A DNA stretch of 64,000 bases from Streptomyces spinosus (GCF_020400655.1 NZ_JAINRC010000018.1:62001-126000), one strand, 5' to 3'. Shown: positions 51,071-60,240, numbered from the stretch's first letter. Made by a program: numbers and translations. The notes: a model not told the origin generated them from the letters alone.

Positions 51071-51271
51071 GAATTCCGTCCTGTGATGTGTGTGCTGTTG
51101 CCAGATCAGTTCAGCAGGCGGAGCGGGGCGAGGGCTGGCAGATCTGCGACATGAGCGCCGTCCCGGAGGGTGGCGTCGCAAATCCGCTGATGGGTGTTTC
51201 CACGGTCGCCGCAGGTCACCCGTTTGACGCGGGGGCTGTGCGACGGAGATCCGACGCCGTGCGGTTCATGC

Positions 51272-51357
51272 GCGACTTGGGCAAGTCCCTTCCGCGACGC
51301 GCCCGCATTGCCGTACGTATGTGCGCCGTGGGCGTACTCGTGTGCGACTTCGGCAAG
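51272..51357. repeat. direct repeat of a GCGACTT(G/C)GGCAAG motif
   Basis: GCGACTTGGGCAAG at 51272-51285 and GCGACTTCGGCAAG at 51344-51357, 72 bases apart, 13 of 14 matching. The first contains the palindrome ACTTG-GG-CAAGT. Candidate operator pair in the 315-base gap between MFS and GlxA genes; nothing else was identified there. Confidence 0.4.
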
Positions 51358-51385
51358 ATTGCGTTGACCCGGTGCGGAGAGCCGG

Positions 51386-52363
51386 ATGAGGGTGGGCCGC
51401 ATGCCGATATCCGTGGCTCTACTTTTCCCTTCAATTGTTGCTGGATTGGACATCTCAGCAGCCCGTGAGGTTTTCGGCGTCGACCGTTCCGACCTTGTCG
51501 ACCCGTGGTACGAATTCGCCGGCTGGGCCCCGGACGACGCCCGGAATTGCGATGCCTGCCGTGTGGAGCGGCTGTGGAGCACAGATCAGCTGCCGGCGGC
51601 GCACACGATCGTGGTGCCGGCCTGGCCGGACGTGCACGAGGAACCGCCGGCCGCCCTCGTCCGGGCGCTGCGGACCGCACACGGCGCGGGGTCGCGTGTC
51701 GTCGCCGCGTCGACGGGGGTGTTCGTGCTCGCGGCCGCCGGACTGCTGGACGGCCGGCGGGCGAGTGTGCACTGGGCGCACGCCGACGCCCTGACCGCCC
51801 GCTATCCGCAGGTCAGGCCCGACCCGGCCGCGCGGTACCTGGACGACGGCGACCTGCTCACGTCCGTGGGCGGCGCCGCCAGTCTCGAGCTCTTCCTGCA
51901 CGTGGTCAGCCTTGATCACGGCAGTGCCGTCGCGAAGGCGCTGGCCCGCCGCCTGTTCGCCCCCTTCGCCGACCCGGGCACCGACGCCCCCGCGGTCGTC
52001 GAGCACGACACGGACGAGGTGCTCGCGCAGATCCTGCCGTGGGTCTCGGAGCGTCTGGAGCACGAGCTGACCGTGGACGACATGGCCGAGCAGGCCCGTG
52101 TCAGCCGTCGCACGCTGACTCGCCACTTCCGCTCGCACACCGGTATGGCGCCTCTGCAGTGGGTCCTGTCGCAGCGCGTGCACCGGGCCCAGCGCCTGCT
52201 GGAGACGACGGCCATGAGCGTCGAGCAGATCGCGACGCAGTGCGGGATGGGAACCGGAGCGACCCTGCGCCGGCACTTCAACCGGACCACGGGCCTGTCG
52301 CCGGACGCCTATCGTCGTTGGTTCCGTGCCAAGGGGGCGGGAAGCCCGCCCAGCCGGGCCTGA
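51386..52363 (+). CDS. GlxA-family AraC-type transcriptional regulator
   Basis: A 325-residue regulator with an N-terminal DJ-1/PfpI-like domain (residues about 5-165: ISVALLFPSIVAGLDISAAREVFGV; VVAASTGVFVLAAAGLLDGRRASVHW) and a C-terminal AraC double helix-turn-helix (about 220-315: LTVDDMAEQARVSRRTLTRHFRSHTGMAPLQWVLSQRVHRAQRLLETTAMSVEQIATQCGMGTGATLRRHF). The usual catalytic cysteine of DJ-1 enzymes is replaced (ASTG), so it is a sensor only. The ATG at 51386 has GGAGAG before it; an ATG five codons in is possible. It faces the MFS gene across a gap holding a repeated ACTTGGGCAAGT-like motif. Confidence 0.88.
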   Translation: MRVGRMPISVALLFPSIVAGLDISAAREVFGVDRSDLVDPWYEFAGWAPDDARNCDACRVERLWSTDQLPAAHTIVVPAWPDVHEEPPAALVRALRTAHGAGSRVVAASTGVFVLAAAGLLDGRRASVHWAHADALTARYPQVRPDPAARYLDDGDLLTSVGGAASLELFLHVVSLDHGSAVAKALARRLFAPFADPGTDAPAVVEHDTDEVLAQILPWVSERLEHELTVDDMAEQARVSRRTLTRHFRSHTGMAPLQWVLSQRVHRAQRLLETTAMSVEQIATQCGMGTGATLRRHFNRTTGLSPDAYRRWFRAKGAGSPPSRA

Positions 52364-52460
52364 GCGCGGGGGGCGGCCCCGAGGTGCCGCGTGATGCGTG
52401 CCGTGCGCCGTCTGCGGGTGGCGCCGTCCCGCCCGCCGTTCACCGAGGAAAGGGAAGCGT

Positions 52461-53267
52461 GTGACGAACCATCCGGCTCCGGCGCTACCGGACGCCTTCT
52501 ACCACGACCTGGGACGCGGCCGTTTCGAGAGCAGTACGGCCACGGCCGGGCCGTGGAGCCCCAAGTGGCAGCACGGCGGTCCGCCGTCGGCGCTGCTGGG
52601 CCGCGCCATGGAGGAGCATGAACCGCGTGAGGGCTTCCACATCGCCCGCGTGACCGTGGAACTGCCGCGCCCCGTCCCCGTGGCCGACCTGCGGGTCTCG
52701 GTGCGGACCGTCCACGCGGGCCGGCGCGTCGAGCTGCTCGAAGGACAGATCAGCTCGGACGCCGGTCCGGTGATGCTGGCCAGGGCCTGGCGGGTGGCTG
52801 CCAGTCCGGCCGACACGCCCGCACTGCGACCCCATCCGCCCGCGCCGGCGCTGCCCGGCGCCCAGGCCCCGCACACCATGGCGGGGGCGCATCTCGACGG
52901 CTACATCGCGGCCATGGAGTGGCGCTTCGAGGCGGGCGGGGGTTTCGACGTGCCAGGACCGGGGGTGGCGTGGGCGCGTCAGCGGATCCCCCTGGTGGCG
53001 GGGGCAGCGGACACCGCGCTCACCCGCGCGCTGACACTGGCGGACAGCAGCTGGGCCGTCGCGTTCGAACTGGACCACCACCGCCGGCTCGTCATCAACA
53101 CGGACGTGACGCTGGCGTTGCACCGGCCGCCGGCCGGGGCGTGGCTGTGCGTGCGCTCGGCCACGGCCGCCAGCCCTCGCGGGTCGGGGCTGGCGGTCGG
53201 GCAGTTGTACGACCAGAGCGGCGAGTGCGGCCAGGTCACGCAGACACTGCTGGTCAATGAACGGTGA
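52461..53267 (+). CDS. acyl-CoA thioesterase-like (double hotdog) protein
   Basis: A 268-residue protein with a TesB-like thioesterase layout. FESSTATAGPWSPKWQHGGPPSALLGRAME is the N-terminal hotdog entry, with WQHGGPPSALL resembling the conserved loop of the family, and SSWAVAFELDHHRRLVINTDVTLALHRPPAGAWLCVRS and GSGLAVGQLYDQSGECGQVTQTLLV form the second hotdog. It would hydrolyse an acyl-CoA, although some homologues are non-catalytic. The GTG at 52461 follows AAAGGGAAG. It is the gene downstream of the GlxA regulator and converges on the P450. Confidence 0.8.
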   Translation: MTNHPAPALPDAFYHDLGRGRFESSTATAGPWSPKWQHGGPPSALLGRAMEEHEPREGFHIARVTVELPRPVPVADLRVSVRTVHAGRRVELLEGQISSDAGPVMLARAWRVAASPADTPALRPHPPAPALPGAQAPHTMAGAHLDGYIAAMEWRFEAGGGFDVPGPGVAWARQRIPLVAGAADTALTRALTLADSSWAVAFELDHHRRLVINTDVTLALHRPPAGAWLCVRSATAASPRGSGLAVGQLYDQSGECGQVTQTLLVNER

Positions 53268-53271
53268 ACGG

Positions 53272-53304
53272 GGGGCGGCCCGTGCCGTGCGCACGGGCCG
53301 CCCC
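53272..53304. terminator. 14-bp perfect hairpin between thioesterase and P450
   Basis: Arms GGGGCGGCCCGTGC (53272-53285) and GCACGGGCCGCCCC (53291-53304), loop CGTGC, between convergent genes and probably bidirectional. Confidence 0.75.
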
Positions 53305-53334
53305 ACCCACCGCGGGCGGCTCTCGCCCCGCGTC

Positions 53335-54573
53335 CTAGCCGGGCCAGGAGACCAGCAGCTTGCGCGGGCCGCGGAAGGAGACGTTCGCGGGGAAGTCGAA
53401 GTCCTGGTCCTCGACGACCCGCATGCCGGGGGCGCGCCGCGCCAGGAGGTCGAGTGCGATGCGGGCCTCCATGCGGGCCAGGGCGGCGCCGATGCAGTAG
53501 TGGATGCCCTGGCCGAAGGCGAGGTGCTTGCGGGAGTCCTCGCGGTGGATGTCGAAGGCCTCGGGCTCGGCGAAGTGGGCGGGGTCGCGGTTGGCCGCGC
53601 CCAGCAGCAGCAGGATCTTCGCCTGCGCGGGGATCTCGACACCGCCGACCGTCACGGCCTCGGTGGTGATGCGCCGCCAGGCCGGGATGCTGCTGTCGTA
53701 GCGGAGCACTTCCTCGACCGCCTTGGGGATGAGGGAGCGGTCGGCGCACAGCTCGTCCCACTGCGTGCGGTTGGCCAGCAGCCGGCGCACGGCGTTCCCG
53801 GTGAAGCTGGTGGTCGTCTCGTGCCCGGCGAAGCTGAGGCCGTAGGCGACGTTGGTGATGTCCGCGATCGAGAGGCTCTCCGGATCCTCCCGGTGGATCC
53901 GGACGAGGTCGCTCGTGAAGTCGTCGACGGGGTCGGCCGCGCGCTTGGCGACGAACTCCTCGCAGTAACGCCAGTAGTTGACCATGTTGTTGGCGATGTC
54001 GCGCTGTTCGGCGGGGGTCGGCTTGCCCCAGCTGAAGGCGATCCGGTTACCGCACCAGGACTTGAGCATGTCCATGTCCTCATCGGGGAATCCGATGAAG
54101 GTGAAGATCATGTAGGCGGGCAGGGGGTAGGTCAGCGCGGGGACGAGGTCCACGATCCCGGGCCGGATCTCGTCGACCAGTTCGGTCGCCTTGGCCCACA
54201 CCTTGGGCTCGAGGACCGAGATCCGCCGGGCGGAGAACGCCTTCTGGTTGTGCCGGCGAATGCGGGTGTGGCGAGGAGGGTCGCAGTCCGACATGACCGG
54301 ATAGGCATGGAATCCGGCCTTGACGATGCTCTGGGCCTCCTGCGTCAGGGGAAACACCGGGCGCTGCCCGACGGCGGCGGAGAAGACGCGCGGGTTCATC
54401 AACGCGCTTTGGATGTCCTCGTACCCGGTTATCACCCACATGTCTATCGCCGGCGCATAGAAGGCGGGTCCTTCTTCGCGCACGGCGGACAATATCGGGT
54501 AGGGGTCCTCGACGTAGGCGTCACCCAGCGGGTTGAAGCTGTGGTTTACCGGGCATGCCGTCATGTCCGTCAT
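53335..54573 (-). CDS. cytochrome P450
   Basis: A 412-residue bacterial class P450 monooxygenase. The I-helix oxygen-activation motif is FAGHETTTS (about 250), the K-helix ExxR is EEVLR, and the haem loop is HLAFGQGIHYCIGAALARME with the cysteine thiolate. The N terminus (FNPLGDAYVEDPYPILSAVREEGPAF) is the usual soluble form. It needs a ferredoxin and reductase; candidates are the ferredoxin at 58857 and, more remotely, the reductase at 18217. Adjacent and divergent is a LysR regulator, its likely controller. Substrate unknown. Confidence 0.93.
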   Translation of the reverse strand: MTDMTACPVNHSFNPLGDAYVEDPYPILSAVREEGPAFYAPAIDMWVITGYEDIQSALMNPRVFSAAVGQRPVFPLTQEAQSIVKAGFHAYPVMSDCDPPRHTRIRRHNQKAFSARRISVLEPKVWAKATELVDEIRPGIVDLVPALTYPLPAYMIFTFIGFPDEDMDMLKSWCGNRIAFSWGKPTPAEQRDIANNMVNYWRYCEEFVAKRAADPVDDFTSDLVRIHREDPESLSIADITNVAYGLSFAGHETTTSFTGNAVRRLLANRTQWDELCADRSLIPKAVEEVLRYDSSIPAWRRITTEAVTVGGVEIPAQAKILLLLGAANRDPAHFAEPEAFDIHREDSRKHLAFGQGIHYCIGAALARMEARIALDLLARRAPGMRVVEDQDFDFPANVSFRGPRKLLVSWPG

Positions 54574-54665
54574 AACGAAACTCCCAGGGCTCGGCGGCCT
54601 TCAGTCTCACCCGCCGCCGACCCTTTTGAAAACCGGAAAATTCTGGGCATCAAGCGGGGTTTTTT

Positions 54666-55613
54666 ATGTCTGAGCGAATAAGCCTGCGCCAGCTCGACTA
54701 TTTCGTCGCGGCAGCCGAAGCCGGAACGCTGACGGGCGCGGCGGAGCTGCTGTACGTGTCGCCCTCGGCGGTGTCGGCCGGCATCGGCGAGCTCGAGCAC
54801 CGAGTAGGGGCGCAGCTGCTGCTGCGGGCCCGGGCCAAGGGGCTCACCCTGACCGCCGCCGGACGCCTCTTCCTGCCCCAGGCCAAGGCGCTGCTGGCGA
54901 GCAGCGAGCAACTGCGCGCCAGCGTGCAGGAGATGGGGCGTCGTCCGACCGGGCCTCTGGTGATCGGTTGCTTCACGACGCTGGCCCCGTTCCTGGTGCC
55001 GTGGCTGCTGGCGGAGTTCCCCTTCGCCCACCCTGGCGTGACCCTGGACTTCGTCGAGGGCTCCGCGACCACGTTGCAGCGCCTGCTCCGGGACGGGCGC
55101 TGCGAGGTGGCACTGCTGTACGGAGTGGACGTGGACGACGGCATCGCGTTCGACAGGCTCCACTCCGTCGAGCCGCACGTTCTCCTGCCGCAGCACCATC
55201 CGCTGGCGGACCGGGACAGCGTGCGTCTGTCCGATCTCGCCGGGCTCGACATGGTGATGCTCGACGTGCCGCCCAGCCGCCGCTACTTCAGCGACCTGCT
55301 CACGCGGGCGGGGATCGCTCCGGTGGTACGCCACAGCACGTCCAGCTTCGAGGTCGTCCGCGGCCTCGTGGCGCGGGGCGCGGGGTACTCCCTGCTCATC
55401 CAGCGCCCCGCCCTGAACGTCAGCTACGAGGGCCGGGCGGTGCAGGTGCGCCGGATCGCCGACGAGGTAGCGCCCCTCGATGTCGGACTGGCCCGTCTGG
55501 AGGGCGCGCACGTGACCCGACGGGCGGCGGCGTTCGCGTCGTTCTGCCGTGCCGGCGTCCCGCGGGGGCCCTGGGCAGGGGCCTCGGCGGCGCACGAGGT
55601 GCCTCGAGGTTGA
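54666..55613 (+). CDS. LysR-family transcriptional regulator
   Basis: A 315-residue LysR regulator. ISLRQLDYFVAAAEAGTLTGAAELLYVSPSAVSAGIGELEHRVGAQLLLRARAKGLTLTAAGRLFLPQAKALL is the N-terminal winged helix-turn-helix, and residues about 95-300 are the periplasmic-binding-protein-like effector domain (GPLVIGCFTTLAPFLVPWLLAEF). It is transcribed divergently from the P450 across 92 bases, the classic LysR arrangement. An AT-rich pocket with TTTTGAAAA and GGAAAATTC lies at about 54624-54646 and may be its binding site. Confidence 0.9.
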   Translation: MSERISLRQLDYFVAAAEAGTLTGAAELLYVSPSAVSAGIGELEHRVGAQLLLRARAKGLTLTAAGRLFLPQAKALLASSEQLRASVQEMGRRPTGPLVIGCFTTLAPFLVPWLLAEFPFAHPGVTLDFVEGSATTLQRLLRDGRCEVALLYGVDVDDGIAFDRLHSVEPHVLLPQHHPLADRDSVRLSDLAGLDMVMLDVPPSRRYFSDLLTRAGIAPVVRHSTSSFEVVRGLVARGAGYSLLIQRPALNVSYEGRAVQVRRIADEVAPLDVGLARLEGAHVTRRAAAFASFCRAGVPRGPWAGASAAHEVPRG

Positions 55614-55662
55614 CGTCGTGAACGTGCCAGCCCTAGCGGGGGCGGAGACTCAGGATGGGCCC

Positions 55663-57174
55663 ATGCACGAAAACGCGGAACACTGCGTCCGGGCAGTGCA
55701 GTCCAAGGACGCGCGGTTCGACGGCTGGTTCTTCACGGCGGTGCTGACGACGAAGATCTACTGCCGGCCCAGCTGTCCGGTGGTCCCGCCCAAGCCCGAG
55801 AACATGTCCTTCTATCCCAGCGCGGCGGCCGCCCAGCAGGCGGGGTTCCGGGCCTGCAAGCGCTGCCGTCCCGACGCTACGCCGGGCTCGCCCGAATGGA
55901 ACGTGCGGGCCGGTCTCGCCGCGCGCGCGATGCGGCTGATCAAGGACGGCGTCGTGGACCGGGAGGGCGTGCGCGGGCTGGCGGCACGCCTTGGGTATTC
56001 GACGCGCCAGGTCGAGCGGCAGTTGCAGGCGGAGGTCGGAGCCGGGCCCGCGGCCCTGGCGCGGGCCCAGCGCGCCCAGGCCGCTCGTCTGCTGATCGAG
56101 ACCAGCACGCTGCCGATGGCGGAGGTGGCGTTCGCGTCGGGATTCGCCTCCATCCGCACGTTCAACGACACGGTGCACAGCGTGTTCGGCATGACGCCCT
56201 CCGAACTGCGCCGTCGCGGCCGTCCCTCGGCCACCGCGGGGGCGGTGGCCCTGCGTCTGCCGTTCCGTTCCCCGCTGTGCCCCGACAGCCTGTTCGGACA
56301 TCTGGCCGTCACGGGTGTGCCGGGGGTGGAGGAATGGCGGGCCGGCGCGTACCGTCGCACGCTGCGGCTGCCTCATGGGCACGGCATCGCCGAACTCAGG
56401 CCGACGGGGGCGTCGTACATCCAGTGCACGCTCCACCTGTCCGACCTGCGCGACCTGACCATCGCCATCAACAGGTGCCGGCGCCTGCTGGACCTCGACG
56501 CCGATCCGGTGGCCTACGGCGAAGCGCTGCACGACGACGACGTGCTCGCCCCGCTGGTCCGCAAAAGCCCGGGCCGGCGCATCCCGCAGACGGTCGACGG
56601 CGCGGAGTTCGCGGTCCGCGCCATGCTGGGGCAGCAGGTGTCCACGGCCGCCGCCCGCACGCACGCGGCGCGTCTGGTGCGGGCCCACGGCGATCCCGTG
56701 GTGGACGCGACGGGAGGCCTGACGCACCTGTTCCCCTCCCCCGCGGCCCTGTCGGCCCTCGACCCGGCCGTCCTGGCCCTGCCGCGCAGACGCAGCGAGG
56801 CCGTGCTCGCCCTGGTCGACGCGCTGGCGTCAGGGCGTCTCGACCTCGGCGCGGGCAGCGACTGGCAGGAGGCACGCGCCAGGCTCGGCGCGCTGCCCGG
56901 TGCGGGGCCGTGGACGGTGGAGACGATCGCCCTGCGCGCCCTGGGGGATCCCGACGCCTTCCCCGCCACGGACCTCGGCGTCAAGGCGGCCGCCGCCGGC
57001 CTGGGGCTGCCGGGCACACCGGCCGCGCTGCTGCGCCGCGCCCGGGTGTGGCAGCCGTGGCGCGGTTACGCCGTGCAGTACCTGTGGGCCACGGGAGATC
57101 ACCCCGTCAACGAGATGCCCACCGGCGACATCACCTCGCCGCCCCCGTCGACGCTCCGCGCGCACGACGCGTGA
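55663..57174 (+). CDS. Ada-type activator fused to AlkA DNA-3-methyladenine glycosylase
   Basis: A 503-residue fusion. Residues about 5-80 are the Ada methyl-acceptor zinc domain (FFTAVLTTKIYCRPSCPVVPP..FRACKRCRPDA, Cys4), about 85-190 an AraC-type helix-turn-helix (LAARLGYSTRQVERQLQAEVGAGPAALARAQRAQAARLLIETSTLPMAEVAFASGFASIRTFND), and about 200-490 an AlkA glycosylase with the HhH segment LGALPGAGPWTVETIALRALGDPDAFPATDLG including the catalytic aspartate. The Ada O6-methylguanine transferase domain is absent. Role: sensing alkylation and base-excision repair. The ATG at 55663 has AGGA upstream. It looks unrelated to the surrounding pathway. Confidence 0.92.
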   Translation: MHENAEHCVRAVQSKDARFDGWFFTAVLTTKIYCRPSCPVVPPKPENMSFYPSAAAAQQAGFRACKRCRPDATPGSPEWNVRAGLAARAMRLIKDGVVDREGVRGLAARLGYSTRQVERQLQAEVGAGPAALARAQRAQAARLLIETSTLPMAEVAFASGFASIRTFNDTVHSVFGMTPSELRRRGRPSATAGAVALRLPFRSPLCPDSLFGHLAVTGVPGVEEWRAGAYRRTLRLPHGHGIAELRPTGASYIQCTLHLSDLRDLTIAINRCRRLLDLDADPVAYGEALHDDDVLAPLVRKSPGRRIPQTVDGAEFAVRAMLGQQVSTAAARTHAARLVRAHGDPVVDATGGLTHLFPSPAALSALDPAVLALPRRRSEAVLALVDALASGRLDLGAGSDWQEARARLGALPGAGPWTVETIALRALGDPDAFPATDLGVKAAAAGLGLPGTPAALLRRARVWQPWRGYAVQYLWATGDHPVNEMPTGDITSPPPSTLRAHDA

Positions 57175-57201
57175 CGGCCGGCGCGGGGCCGCGCCGGCCG
57201 T
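57174..57201. terminator. hairpin between AlkA and SerA genes
   Basis: ACGGCCGGCGCGG (57174-57186) pairs with CCGCGCCGGCCGT (57189-57201), starting at the last base of the AlkA stop; convergent genes. Confidence 0.65.
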
Positions 57202-57232
57202 CACCTCCGTCGTGCCCGCGACGCGGCAGCAC

Positions 57233-58819
57233 TCAGGTGGTCAGGTCCACGAAGTGTGCCCAGGAAGGACGGACCACCTCGCTGATCCTGTGCAGCACAC
57301 CGGGGGAGACGACGCTGTCGACCGTCAGCGCGACAGCGGCCTCGCCTCCTTCGGTGTCCCGCGCCACCTGCATCACGGCGATGTTGACCCCTGCCTCGCC
57401 CAGGATCCGTCCGATGGTGCCGATCATGCCGGGCACGTCCTTGTACTGGAGGAACAGCATCCGGTCGGTGATCTCCAGCTCGATGTCGTAGCCGGCGATC
57501 CCGGTGAGTCTGCGGATGTTCCTGGGCCCGGACAGGGCTCCGCAGACCGTGAGCGCACGGCCGTCGGGCAGGGTGCCGCGCAGGGTGATCTGGTCGGTGT
57601 GGGACGCGCTTTCGGAGCTGGTGAGGAAGCGGACCGCGGCGATGCGCTCCCGTGCGACAAGGGGGGCGTTCACCAGGGTGACCCGCCGGCCGTCGGCGAA
57701 CATGCCCGCGAGCACGCCGCGTTCCAGCACGGAGACGTCGTGCTGGGTGATCGGGCCGTGCACCTCGACGTCGAGATCCACGGGAGGCTGCCCGTCGGCC
57801 AGGGCCGTGAAGATGCGGCCGAGATCGCCGGCGAGCGGGAGGAAGCGCGTCACCTCGGTGAGGGGAGCGGTGACGTGGAGGTTGACGGCGTCGGGAACCA
57901 GCTCCCCGGCGAGGGTCCGCCGGACGGCGTGGGCGACCGTGGTGCCGGCCCTGTCCTGGGCCTCGACGGTGGAGGCGCCCAGGTGCGGCGTGCACACGAC
58001 GTTGTCGAGGGCCGGCAGGGGTGAGTCGGTGCAGGGCTCGGTGGCGAAGACGTCCACGCCGGCCCCGGCGACGCGGCCCTCCGTCAGCGCGGCGGCCAGG
58101 GCCTGTTCGTCCACGATGCCGCCCCGGGCCGCGTTGACGATGCGCACGCCCGGCTTGACCCGTCGTAGCTCCTGATGGCCGATGAGGCCGGTCGTCTCGG
58201 CCGTTCGGGGCAGGTGCACCGTGATGAAGTCGGACACGGCGAGGAGTTCGTCCAGCGTCACCGGCTTCGCGCCCGCCTCGGCCGCCTGGGACGGGGACAG
58301 GTAGGGGTCGTAGGCGATGACCCGCATGCCGAAGGCGCGCATGCGGTAGGCCACCAGTCGCCCGATGCGTCCGAGTCCCACGACGCCCAGGGTCTTGTCC
58401 GCCAGTTCCACACCGGTGTAGCGGCCGCGCTGCCACTGTCCCCGTTTCAGCGACGCGTCGGCCTGGGGGATGTGGCGGGCCACCGAGATGATGAGCCCGC
58501 AGGCGAGCTCGGCCGCGGTGACGCTGTTGGACGCGGGGGCGTTGACGACGGTGACGCCGGCTCGTGTCGCGGCGTCGAGGTCCACGTTGTCGAGGCCGGT
58601 CCCTGCCCTTCCGACGACCCTGAGGCGAGGGGCGGCGGCGAGCACTTCGGCGTCCACCCGGGTCGCCGAGCGCACGAGGAGGGCGTCCGCGTCACGCACG
58701 GCCGCCAGCAGCCGTGCGCGGTCGCCGCCGTCGCAGTGGCGGATCTCCACCTGGGGGCCGAGCGCGTCGATGGTGGCCGGTGCGAGGGCTTCGGCCAGGA
58801 GCACGATGGGGGGTGTCAT
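57233..58819 (-). CDS. serA: D-3-phosphoglycerate dehydrogenase
   Basis: A 528-residue long-form SerA that oxidises 3-phosphoglycerate to 3-phosphohydroxypyruvate. DKTLGVVGLGRIGRLVAYRMRAFGMRVIAYDPYL is the NAD-binding loop, VNAARGGIVDEQALAAALTEG and FATEPCTDSPLPALDNVVCTPHLGAST hold the catalytic Arg, Glu and His. The intervening (ASB) domain and a C-terminal ACT domain (RRLTGIAGYDIELEITDRMLFLQYKDVPGMIGTIGRILGEAGVNIAVMQVAR) are present, so serine feedback is possible. As it lies 37 bases after the ferredoxin of the oxidoreductase operon, it may be a pathway copy rather than the housekeeping gene. Confidence 0.92.
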   Translation of the reverse strand: MTPPIVLLAEALAPATIDALGPQVEIRHCDGGDRARLLAAVRDADALLVRSATRVDAEVLAAAPRLRVVGRAGTGLDNVDLDAATRAGVTVVNAPASNSVTAAELACGLIISVARHIPQADASLKRGQWQRGRYTGVELADKTLGVVGLGRIGRLVAYRMRAFGMRVIAYDPYLSPSQAAEAGAKPVTLDELLAVSDFITVHLPRTAETTGLIGHQELRRVKPGVRIVNAARGGIVDEQALAAALTEGRVAGAGVDVFATEPCTDSPLPALDNVVCTPHLGASTVEAQDRAGTTVAHAVRRTLAGELVPDAVNLHVTAPLTEVTRFLPLAGDLGRIFTALADGQPPVDLDVEVHGPITQHDVSVLERGVLAGMFADGRRVTLVNAPLVARERIAAVRFLTSSESASHTDQITLRGTLPDGRALTVCGALSGPRNIRRLTGIAGYDIELEITDRMLFLQYKDVPGMIGTIGRILGEAGVNIAVMQVARDTEGGEAAVALTVDSVVSPGVLHRISEVVRPSWAHFVDLTT

Positions 58820-58856
58820 GGGGCTCGATTCCGGTAGGGGGAACGGCGGTGGGGCC

Positions 58857-59183
58857 TCAGGAGGAGGCGGTGCGCTGGGGCTCGCCGGCCACGGCAGGGT
58901 GGTCCGTTTCGAGCGGGGGCTGGGAGCTGGCTCCGCCGGGGGCGCCGACGGTCGCGAAGAAGTCCCGCTCGACGCCCAGGTAGTCCGCCCAGTCGGCGGG
59001 CAGGTCGTCCTGGTAGAACACGGCTTCCACGGGGCAGACCGGTTCGCACGCCCCGCAGTCCACGCATTCGTCGGGCTGGATGTACATCTTCCGGGGGCCT
59101 TCGTAGATGCAGTCGACGGGGCACTCCTCGATGCACGCCTTGTCTTTGACGTCGATGCAGGGCTGGGCGATGACGTAGGTCAT
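58857..59183 (-). CDS. 7Fe ferredoxin
   Basis: A 108-residue FdxA-type ferredoxin of standard length. MTYVIAQPCIDVKDKACIEECPVDCIYEGPRKMYIQPDECVDCGACEPVCPVEAVFYQDDLPADWADYLGVERDFF carries both cluster motifs. The AAGGAG ribosome site overlaps the stop of the upstream oxidoreductase beta gene, so it is coupled to it and is almost certainly its electron acceptor. It is a paralogue of 25429-25815 but lacks that protein's long extension. Confidence 0.93.
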   Translation of the reverse strand: MTYVIAQPCIDVKDKACIEECPVDCIYEGPRKMYIQPDECVDCGACEPVCPVEAVFYQDDLPADWADYLGVERDFFATVGAPGGASSQPPLETDHPAVAGEPQRTASS

Positions 59184-59187
59184 GGAG

Positions 59188-60240
59188 CTACTCCTTGACG
59201 GTCCAGGTGTCGGTGCCGGCGAGCAGCGCCGCGAGGTCGCCCTTGCCGTCACGTTCGACGGCGGCGTCGAGCTGGCCGGCCATCTGCGTGTCGTAGTCGG
59301 GCCGTTCGACCTGGCGCAGCACGCCGATCGGTGTGTGGTGCAGGGTGTGCGGGTCGGCGAGGCGGGACAGCGCGAAGGCGGTGCCGGGGTCGGTCTCGTG
59401 CGCGTCGTGCACGAGGACGTCGGCCTCGTTGCCGGCGGTGACGGGGACCACGCGCAGCCGGCCGGTGGCCGTGTCACGGATGACGCCCTTGCCGCCCGCG
59501 TGGCCGAACCGGATCGGTTTGCCGTGCTCCAGCCGGATCACCGCTTCCTGTGCGCTCCGCTTGTCCTTGAGGACGGCGAAGGCGCCGTCGTTGAAGATGT
59601 TGCAGTTCTGGTAGATCTCCACGAGCGCGGTGCCCTGGTGGACGGCCGCCTGGCGCAGCACGTCGACCAGGTGGTGGCGGTCGGAGTCGAGGGTGCGGGC
59701 GATGAAGGTGGCCTCCGCGCCGATGGCCAGGGAAGCCGGGTTGAACGGGGTTTCGAGGGATCCCATCGGCGTGGACCTGGTGATCTTCCCGGTTTCCGAG
59801 GTCGGCGAGTACTGCCCCTTGGTCAGGCCGTAGATCCGGTTGTTGAACAGCAGGATCTTGAGGTTGACGTTGCGGCGCAGGGCGTGGATGAGGTGGTTGC
59901 CGCCGATGGACAGGGCGTCGCCGTCGCCGGTGACGACCCATACGCTCAGGTCGGTGCGGGAGGTGGCGAGGCCGGTGGCGATGGCGGGGGCACGACCGTG
60001 GATGGAGTGCATGCCGTAGGTGTTCATGTAGTAGGGGAAGCGGCTGGAGCAGCCGATCCCCGACACGAAGACGATGTTCTCCCGCGCCAGGCCGAGTTCG
60101 GGCAGGAAGCCCTGCACGGCGGCGAGGACGGCGTAGTCACCGCAGCCGGGGCACCAGCGCACCTCCTGGTCGGACTTGAACTCCGTCGCGGACTGCCTGG
60201 TCCCGGCCCAGGGCACCAGGGGCAGCGGGTCACCGGGCAT
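59188..60240 (-). CDS. korB: 2-oxoacid:ferredoxin oxidoreductase, beta subunit
   Basis: A 350-residue ThDP-binding beta subunit. WCPGCGDYAVLAAVQGFL holds the CxxC cluster ligands, GIGCSSRFPYYMNTYGMHSIHGRAPAIATGLA the third conserved cysteine, and VWVVTGDGDALSIGGNHLIHALRRNVNLKILLFNNRIYGLTKGQYSPTSE the ThDP motif GDGD..NN. It oxidatively decarboxylates a 2-oxo acid to acyl-CoA and reduces ferredoxin. Sequence similarity fits 2-oxoglutarate-type enzymes of actinobacteria, but substrate specificity cannot be read by eye. It overlaps korA by 11 bases. Confidence 0.9.
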   Translation of the reverse strand: MPGDPLPLVPWAGTRQSATEFKSDQEVRWCPGCGDYAVLAAVQGFLPELGLARENIVFVSGIGCSSRFPYYMNTYGMHSIHGRAPAIATGLATSRTDLSVWVVTGDGDALSIGGNHLIHALRRNVNLKILLFNNRIYGLTKGQYSPTSETGKITRSTPMGSLETPFNPASLAIGAEATFIARTLDSDRHHLVDVLRQAAVHQGTALVEIYQNCNIFNDGAFAVLKDKRSAQEAVIRLEHGKPIRFGHAGGKGVIRDTATGRLRVVPVTAGNEADVLVHDAHETDPGTAFALSRLADPHTLHHTPIGVLRQVERPDYDTQMAGQLDAAVERDGKGDLAALLAGTDTWTVKE

